Source of the DNA: an uncultured Gemmatimonadota bacterium
GTDB taxonomy: Bacteria; Gemmatimonadota; Gemmatimonadetes; Gemmatimonadales; Gemmatimonadaceae
DNA length: 64,000 bases
Direction: 5' to 3'
Assembly (NCBI GenBank): GCA_946480295.1
Contig: CAMLIT010000010.1
Span: forward strand, 1-64,000
Position numbers and translations under genes: made by a program. Shown one piece after another: positions 59,479 to 64,000 of the stretch. Within the stretch, counting starts at the first letter, position 1, and every line of letters starts with the position of its first letter. Under the pieces are notes generated by a model. That model made no database searches and was not told where the DNA came from. It was given only the letters and a program-made list of their open reading frames with translations.

Positions 59479-59973
59479 TCATCGCTCGGCATCGGGCTCG
59501 TCGAACGCGATCGCGGCGCGCAGCCGCTCCGTGTCGTCGTCCCACCAGCCGCGGGAGTCGCAGTAGCCGAGCAGCGAGCGCGCCGCCGACAGCGCGCTCG
59601 CGAGAAACCGGTCCGCGACGGCGGACCATTCCGCCACCGCGTTCGCCACGCTCGGCTGCGCGCGCCGCTCGAAGCACGCGATGCGCCACGTGCCGTCGCC
59701 GGCGTCGGCGACGCTGAAATGGTATGGGCCTTCCATGAAGTGGCACTCCGCCGCCTGGCCGCGACCGGAGAGGCGGCGCAGCGACGGGACCCACGCGCCG
59801 AGGACGACGACGGGGAAGTCCGACCATCGCGCCTCCGGGAAGGCATCGTCGCCCCGCGCGAGCCAGATCGGCCCGACGACCACGCCGCCGGCGCCGCGTC
59901 CCAGCTCCGTCGTCGCGACCTCGACCCGCACCTCGGAGGCGCGGTCGCCCGCGCCTCCGGCCGCGTCGCTCAC
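59479..59973 (-). CDS. hypothetical protein
   Basis: The 164-residue protein starts with a GTG that overlaps the stop of the GNAT gene (GTGA). It is globular, with VVVGPIWLARGDDAFPEARWSDFPVVVLGAW near 30-60 (in pieces) and FMEGPYHFSVADAG near 78-92. No family recognised. Because it is coupled to the acetyltransferase, it may share a substrate or regulate it. Confidence 0.65.
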   Translation of the reverse strand: MSDAAGGAGDRASEVRVEVATTELGRGAGGVVVGPIWLARGDDAFPEARWSDFPVVVLGAWVPSLRRLSGRGQAAECHFMEGPYHFSVADAGDGTWRIACFERRAQPSVANAVAEWSAVADRFLASALSAARSLLGYCDSRGWWDDDTERLRAAIAFDEPDAER

Positions 59974-60587
59974 CGCCCGTCCGCGGACCACTCGGGCGCG
60001 AGCACCGCGTACACCGCGACCGATTCGAATCGCCCCCAGCGCACGTAGGCGTCCCGGAGGATCCCCTCGCGCTGCATCCCGAGCTTCTGCATGACGCGGC
60101 CGGACGACGGGTTGCGCAGGAAGTGCCGCGCCTGGACGCGGTGGAGCCCCAGCCGGTCGAACGCGTACGCGACGAGCGCGCGCGCCGCCTCCGTCGCGTA
60201 CCCCTGGCCCCAGTGCTCCGTACCGATCCAGTAGCCGATCTCCCCGTGCGCGTGCGCACGGTCGATGTGCAGCGACACCGCCCCGATCGGCTCGGGTGCC
60301 GAACGACGGCAGACGGCGAGGGTCAGCAGCTCCCCGCTGCGCCACGCGTCGGCGTGCGTCGCGATCCAGCCGCTGCCGCCCCCCTCGGGGTATGGATGCG
60401 GCAGCGACAGCGTGGTGTCCGCGACCTCGCGCGCACCGGCGAGACGCTCCACCGTCGGCCCATCGCTCGGCGCGAAGGCGCGGAGCAGCAGGCGATCGGT
60501 CTCGAGGCGCGGAAACTCCGCCGGCGGCGGCGTCTCCCCGTGAGGCGAATGGCCGTCCTGCCGCTGACTCTCGTTGCTCGATGGCAT
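59970..60587 (-). CDS. GNAT acetyltransferase, RimJ/RimL type
   Basis: The 205-residue protein has the RimJ/RimL-like layout: LETDRLLLRAFAPSDGPTVERLAG near 28-52 and GEIGYWIGTEHWGQGYATEAARALVAYAFDRLGLHRVQARH near 114-155 (in pieces), with the acetyl-CoA loop GQGYATEA. Such enzymes acetylate N-termini or small molecules. ATG at 60587. It is upstream of the 164-residue gene. Confidence 0.9.
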   Translation of the reverse strand: MPSSNESQRQDGHSPHGETPPPAEFPRLETDRLLLRAFAPSDGPTVERLAGAREVADTTLSLPHPYPEGGGSGWIATHADAWRSGELLTLAVCRRSAPEPIGAVSLHIDRAHAHGEIGYWIGTEHWGQGYATEAARALVAYAFDRLGLHRVQARHFLRNPSSGRVMQKLGMQREGILRDAYVRWGRFESVAVYAVLAPEWSADGR

Positions 60588-60624
60588 CAGGTTCCGCCTC
60601 GGTTCGCCCTCGGCATGCCGCTCC

Positions 60625-60804
60625 TCAGCTCGCGCGGCGGCGGGGACGCGCCACCAGCTCGCCGCCGCAGTTCGGGCAGACGTGCTGCATCGCCTCGGTG
60701 CACGACGCACAGAAGGTGCACTCGTAGGTGCAGATGAACGCGGCGCCGTCCGGGGGCAGCTTCGCGCCGCACCGCTCACAGGCGCCGCGCATCTCCAGTG
60801 GCAT
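60625..60804 (-). CDS. DUF1272-like cysteine-rich protein
   Basis: The 59-residue frame has eight cysteines in pairs (Cys9, 12, 25, 29, 32, 35, 43, 46), the layout of DUF1272 zinc proteins (LEMRGACERCGAKLP near the start, HVCPNCGGEL near the end). GGGAGCG precedes the ATG at 60804. Function is unknown; zinc binding is likely. It lies between the GNAT and the lipoprotein gene on the same strand. Confidence 0.85.
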   Translation of the reverse strand: MPLEMRGACERCGAKLPPDGAAFICTYECTFCASCTEAMQHVCPNCGGELVARPRRRAS

Positions 60805-60906
60805 CGCTTCGCTCCCGGTTCGTGAGGCGTCGAGCTTCGATCGATGTCCTGAAATCTGCCCTCCCGCGGCTCCCGCGCAATCCCCGGCGTCTCGTTATGC
60901 ACGCCT

Positions 60907-61623
60907 TCAGCGCGGCTCGACGAACAGGTCGTAGACCCGCAGGTCGAGCCGCCGCATCGCGGAGTCCGCCGAGGAGAGCTCGCGATCGCCGGCGACGCGT
61001 CTCGCCAGCGCCGGATCGACGGCGCCGACCGGATGCAGGCGCAGCCAGACGAGCCGCTGCTTCCCGGGCGGCGGACGCCAGAGGCTGTCCAGCCGGCCGC
61101 CCTGCCAGCTCACCACGGTTCCGGCATAGTCCCACCCCATGCCGAGGAGACGGAACGGCCGGCCATTGAGCCGCTCAAGCTCGGCGAGCGACGTGCCGAG
61201 CGAGACGCCCGGAGCCACCACCCACCGCGTCGGCGCACCGTCCACCGTCACCCGCGTCGGGCGCGACCGTCCGAGCGTGTCCGCCCAGAGGATCGCCAGC
61301 CGGCGCGAGGCGTCGTGCGGAAAGAGGATCGTCGCGCGCTCCACCTGTCCCTCCCCGACGTCCACCCGTCCGGCGACGACGTTCGTCTCGCCGTAGCGCG
61401 CGCGCAGCGACGCCTCCGAGTCCGTCGCGTGGACCGCGTCGTGCGCCGGATCGCCCGCGACGAGCCACAGCGTGTCGCTGGCGAAGTGCGCCGACGGAGC
61501 GCGCGAACGGCCGCACCCCGTGCCGGCGACGAGGGCGGCGAGGAGCAGCCAGCGCGCGCGCCGGCGCGGATGTCGCGATCGCATCGTCGGCGTGCGCGAA
61601 CGGATCGAGGCGGCCGTCGTCAC
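60907..61623 (-). CDS. lipoprotein of unknown function
   Basis: The 238-residue product is a lipoprotein (LLLAALVAGTGC) with a beta-rich mature region (LWLVAGDPAHDAVH, VERATILFPHDASRRLAILW) and a C-terminal VWLRLHPVGAVDPALARRV. No family recognised. I chose GTG at 61623 because GGAG lies seven bases before it and its stop-start overlap (GTGA) with the DUF4349 gene matches three other pairs here; ATG at 61584 is an alternative. It should sit in the periplasm with the DUF4349 protein. Confidence 0.72.
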   Translation of the reverse strand: MTTAASIRSRTPTMRSRHPRRRARWLLLAALVAGTGCGRSRAPSAHFASDTLWLVAGDPAHDAVHATDSEASLRARYGETNVVAGRVDVGEGQVERATILFPHDASRRLAILWADTLGRSRPTRVTVDGAPTRWVVAPGVSLGTSLAELERLNGRPFRLLGMGWDYAGTVVSWQGGRLDSLWRPPPGKQRLVWLRLHPVGAVDPALARRVAGDRELSSADSAMRRLDLRVYDLFVEPR

Positions 61624-62510
61624 GCCGCGCTCCGCGCCAGCCATCGCCGCCCGAGCTGGACGAGATACACCGCGAGCGCGAGCAGCGCCCCGACCGGCAC
61701 GAGGATCCCGAGCGCGGAGATGAACCAGGTGACGAACCCGACGAAGTTGCGCCACGCCTGCGAGAACGCCGTGGCCAGCGGGTTCCGCGCGCCGATCCCC
61801 GCCACCAGTGGCGTTCGCTCGTGCACCGTCACCGTGAGCGTGCTCATCGCCGCACGCGCGCTCAGATACCGCAGCCGCCCCTGGTACTGCTCGATCTCGC
61901 CACGGACGCGCGCGAGCTCGCGCTCGACGTTCAGCACGTCCTCGAGCTTGCCCGTTCGTTTGGCGAGGAGGTCGAGCAGGCGCTGCTCCAGCCTGCGGTC
62001 GTTGTCCATCCGCGCCGTGACGTCGACGAACTCCTCGCCGACGTCCTGCACCTGCGTCTGCACCGATTCCACCGTGCCGAGCGACTGGAGCAGGCGCACG
62101 GCCTGCTCGTAGCGGGGCGCCGGCACCTTCACCGTCAACGTGGCCGAGCGCACCTGGTCGCGGCCGCCGACGAGCGACACGTCCGTGACGTAGCCGCCGA
62201 CGCTCGTCGCGATCCCGCGGACTCTGGCCATCGCCGAGTCCACGTTCGCGACCTCGATCGCCGCGTCCCCCGTCCGGATCAGCATCGTCGGATCGGTTGA
62301 TGCCGCGGTCGCGACCGACGTGGTGCGGCGCGCCTGCTTCGCCGACGCGATGCCGACCGCCGTGTCGGCCATCCGCAATGGCGCGGCGGTGGGCTCGGGC
62401 GGCACCGCGCGCTCGAACGCCACACCGGACGCGGTACGGGACGCGTTCTCCTTGCAGCCGGCGACGCACAGGGCGACGGCGGCGAGACGCAGAAGACGAA
62501 GATGGCGCAT
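61620..62510 (-). CDS. DUF4349 membrane protein
   Basis: The 296-residue protein has a lipobox (LAAVALCVAGC) and a DUF4349 domain: LIRTGDAAIEVANVDSAMARVRGIATSVGGYV near 77-108 and VGEEFVDVTARMDNDRRLEQRLLDLLAKRTGKLEDVLNVERELARVRGEIEQYQGRL near 158-214 (in pieces, coiled coil). A C-terminal membrane pair follows (GFVTWFISALGILVPVGALLALAVYLV). The family is of unknown function, often in envelope stress. It is coupled by GTGA to the lipoprotein gene. Confidence 0.85.
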   Translation of the reverse strand: MRHLRLLRLAAVALCVAGCKENASRTASGVAFERAVPPEPTAAPLRMADTAVGIASAKQARRTTSVATAASTDPTMLIRTGDAAIEVANVDSAMARVRGIATSVGGYVTDVSLVGGRDQVRSATLTVKVPAPRYEQAVRLLQSLGTVESVQTQVQDVGEEFVDVTARMDNDRRLEQRLLDLLAKRTGKLEDVLNVERELARVRGEIEQYQGRLRYLSARAAMSTLTVTVHERTPLVAGIGARNPLATAFSQAWRNFVGFVTWFISALGILVPVGALLALAVYLVQLGRRWLARSAA

Positions 62511-62692
62511 GTGGCGATACCCGTTGAGGGTGAACGAACCGGAGAGCGCTGCGGTGGACGACCGCACCCTCCAGGGGAGACGTGCGCGAGTCGCCTTCTT
62601 GCACATCCCATCACGCGGGCGGTGGCGCCCCGCCGGTGTCCCCGCCCGCCGGCCCATCTCGCGCCCCGTCCCATCGCGCTGCAGTATAGGGC

Positions 62693-63475
62693 ATGCGCAT
62701 ACCGACCCACGCCCTCGTCGTCGCCCTCGCCGCCCTCCTCCCCCTCGCGGCGCACGCCCAGGACCGGCGGCCCATCCTCGCCGTCTTCGCCCACCCCGAC
62801 GACGAACGCGTCATCGGCCCGCTCCTGTCACGGCTCGCGCGCGAAGGGCGCGAGACGCACCTCGTCATCGCCACCGACGGCTCCCAGGGCGTGCGCGACT
62901 TCGCCCACATCCCCGCCGGTGCGCCCCTCGCCGCGGCACGCGCGAAGGAGGCGCAGTGCGCGGCGACGCGGCTCGGCGTGCGGCAGCTCCACCTCCTCGG
63001 CCTCCCCGACGGCGGCCTCGCCTCGTTCGGCGTCCTCGGCAGGCTGCGCTCGCGGCTCGTCGCGATCATCGACTCCCTCCATCCCGCGGCGATCATCACC
63101 TTCGGCCCCGAGGGCGGCACCGGCCATCCCGACCACCGCCTCGTGGGCGACGTCACGAGCCAGATCGTCCAGGGCGACTCGCGCTACGCCGACGTGGACC
63201 TGCTCTACGCGTCGCTGCCGAGCGAGCGCCTGCGCACCGCGCCGAAGGCGCAGCCCACCGTGAACGGGATGGCCGAGGCGGTGCTGACCGTGCGCGTCCC
63301 CTTCGAGCCGCAGGACCTCGCGGCGGGGCGCGAGGAGTTCGCCTGCCACCGAAGCCAGTACTCGCCCGACGAGATGGCCGCCGTCAACCGCTACCTGGCG
63401 TACGCGTGGAACGGCACCGTGTGGCTGCGGCCGTGGGACGGCAAGCTGCACGACCCGACGATCTTCGGGCGGTAG
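62693..63475 (+). CDS. PIG-L family deacetylase, secreted
   Basis: The 260-residue protein has a signal peptide (ALVVALAALLPLAAHAQ) and the LmbE/PIG-L motif AHPDDE at residues 33-38 and HPDH near 143. It removes N-acetyl groups from GlcNAc-containing substrates with a metal ion; a secreted form is unusual but known. It may act after GH20 to deacetylate amino sugars or cell-wall fragments. It is divergent from the DUF4349 operon. Confidence 0.9.
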   Translation: MRIPTHALVVALAALLPLAAHAQDRRPILAVFAHPDDERVIGPLLSRLAREGRETHLVIATDGSQGVRDFAHIPAGAPLAAARAKEAQCAATRLGVRQLHLLGLPDGGLASFGVLGRLRSRLVAIIDSLHPAAIITFGPEGGTGHPDHRLVGDVTSQIVQGDSRYADVDLLYASLPSERLRTAPKAQPTVNGMAEAVLTVRVPFEPQDLAAGREEFACHRSQYSPDEMAAVNRYLAYAWNGTVWLRPWDGKLHDPTIFGR

Positions 63476-63510
63476 GCCCGGTCCCTCCCGCCGACGGGGC
63501 GCGCGGCGCG

Positions 63511-64000
63511 TCAGTCCCCCTCCAGCGGCAGCCAGAAGTACTCGAGGTCGTACGCCCGCACCTCGTCGCGCAGCGCGCGCGGCGCGATGCCGAACGAGCG
63601 GAAGCCGCGGCTGACGTAGAGCCCACGCGCCGCGACGTTCTCCGGCAGCACCGACAGCGTGAGCTGCTCGACGCCCGGCAGCGTGCGTGCACGCGCGATC
63701 AACGCGTCGAGCAGCGCGCCGCCGAGGCCCCGCCCTCGCGCTTCCGGCGCGACGAACATCCCCCAGACCAGCCCTTCGTGTCGGCGCTTCCGCTTCGGCT
63801 CGCGATGGCAGCCGACGGTGCCCACGATCGCGCCGCCGGGGGAGAGCGCGCCGCCGAGCACGAACGCGCCCGTGCTGCCGGCGAGCCGTGCCTCGACCTC
63901 GCCGAGCGGGCGATCCACCTCCTCGGCGTAGGTGCTCCCGAACGCCTCCGGGTTCTCGCGGAGCGCGCGCAGGCGAATCGCCTGGAAGGCGGCGGCATCG
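63511..64000 (-). CDS. GNAT acetyltransferase, truncated by the window edge
   Basis: The visible 162 residues are the greater part of a GNAT domain. It reads in from the right edge (AAAFQAIRLRALRENPEAFGST) and has WGMFVAPEARGRGLGGALLDALIARAR near the middle and LSVLPENVAARGLYVSRGFRSFG later (in pieces). The 5' end lies beyond 64000, so the start is not known. It converges on the PIG-L gene with about 35 bases between stops. Confidence 0.9.
   Translation of the reverse strand, partial: DAAAFQAIRLRALRENPEAFGSTYAEEVDRPLGEVEARLAGSTGAFVLGGALSPGGAIVGTVGCHREPKRKRRHEGLVWGMFVAPEARGRGLGGALLDALIARARTLPGVEQLTLSVLPENVAARGLYVSRGFRSFGIAPRALRDEVRAYDLEYFWLPLEGD

Overview
The window reads as bacterial chromosome of about 70 to 73 % GC, densely coded. 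Features that fit a Gemmatimonadota-type or similar high-GC soil bacterium are the many secreted proteins and lipoproteins, the S41/Tricorn peptidase, TolB-like and LVIVD beta-propellers, DinB-like proteins, a bacterial topoisomerase IB, and very frequent GTG starts. The placement comes from gene content alone; there is no rRNA or other marker gene here. I see no tRNA, rRNA, CRISPR array, prophage or transposase gene.

Layout. 1-626: a short gene of clearly lower GC, possibly acquired. 627-7600: a minus-strand run with an RNB exoribonuclease, an Asp-box propeller and a Tricorn-like protease. 7775-12612: a FecR-type protein with a sigma-like N-terminus, a hemolysin III family membrane protein, a PQQ-type sugar dehydrogenase and a secreted DinB protein. 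12835-18381: a frameshifted MgtC/DUF4010 gene, small secreted proteins, a TPR protein, topoisomerase IB and a large repeat. 18382-23326: an M1 peptidase, a HAD phosphatase and a tight minus cluster (methyltransferase, thioesterase, Mut7-C, small membrane protein). 23490-28623: a carbohydrate block of ROK kinase, MFS permease, SIS-domain protein, LEA protein and fructokinase (mak). 28623-35043: DUF1643, a pseudokinase, a YeeE/YedE pair, a cupin and a membrane-bound HTH protein. 35096-47162: a multicopper oxidase operon with an LVIVD propeller, a phosphoesterase, a GH130-like protein, DUF305 and a second LVIVD protein. 47289-64000: glycosidases (clan A-like, GH20), deacetylases (ChbG-like, PIG-L), GNATs, OsmC, PaiB, an ACT/DUF5612 protein, DUF4349 and several NTF2-like or DinB-like proteins.

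The most unusual content is not a gene. Seven-base tandem arrays (CGAGGGT, GGGACGA, GGCGGGA, and TTGGTCG- and GCAGTAC-like units) recur in this window. Most are inverted pairs that could fold into long hairpins, and several form dispersed elements of about 100 to 500 bp. Most lie between genes. One interrupts the Tricorn gene in frame, one supplies the C-terminus of the GH130-like protein, and a related repeat supplies the N-terminal codons of the multicopper oxidase. Separately, the AT-rich octamers CGTTATGC (12 copies by eye) and CGTTAGGC (8 copies) are far commoner than base composition predicts. They sit mostly inside genes and force rare codons such as TTA and TAT. These two signals are the best candidates for something undescribed.

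Functionally the window is a cell-envelope and periplasmic scavenging region: secreted peptidases, glycosidases, deacetylases and sugar kinases for polymer and amino-sugar breakdown, multicopper oxidase and DUF305 proteins that may handle metal, and many small enzymes of uncertain role. Tight overlaps (GTGA, ATGA, TGATG) show translational coupling in several minus-strand operons.
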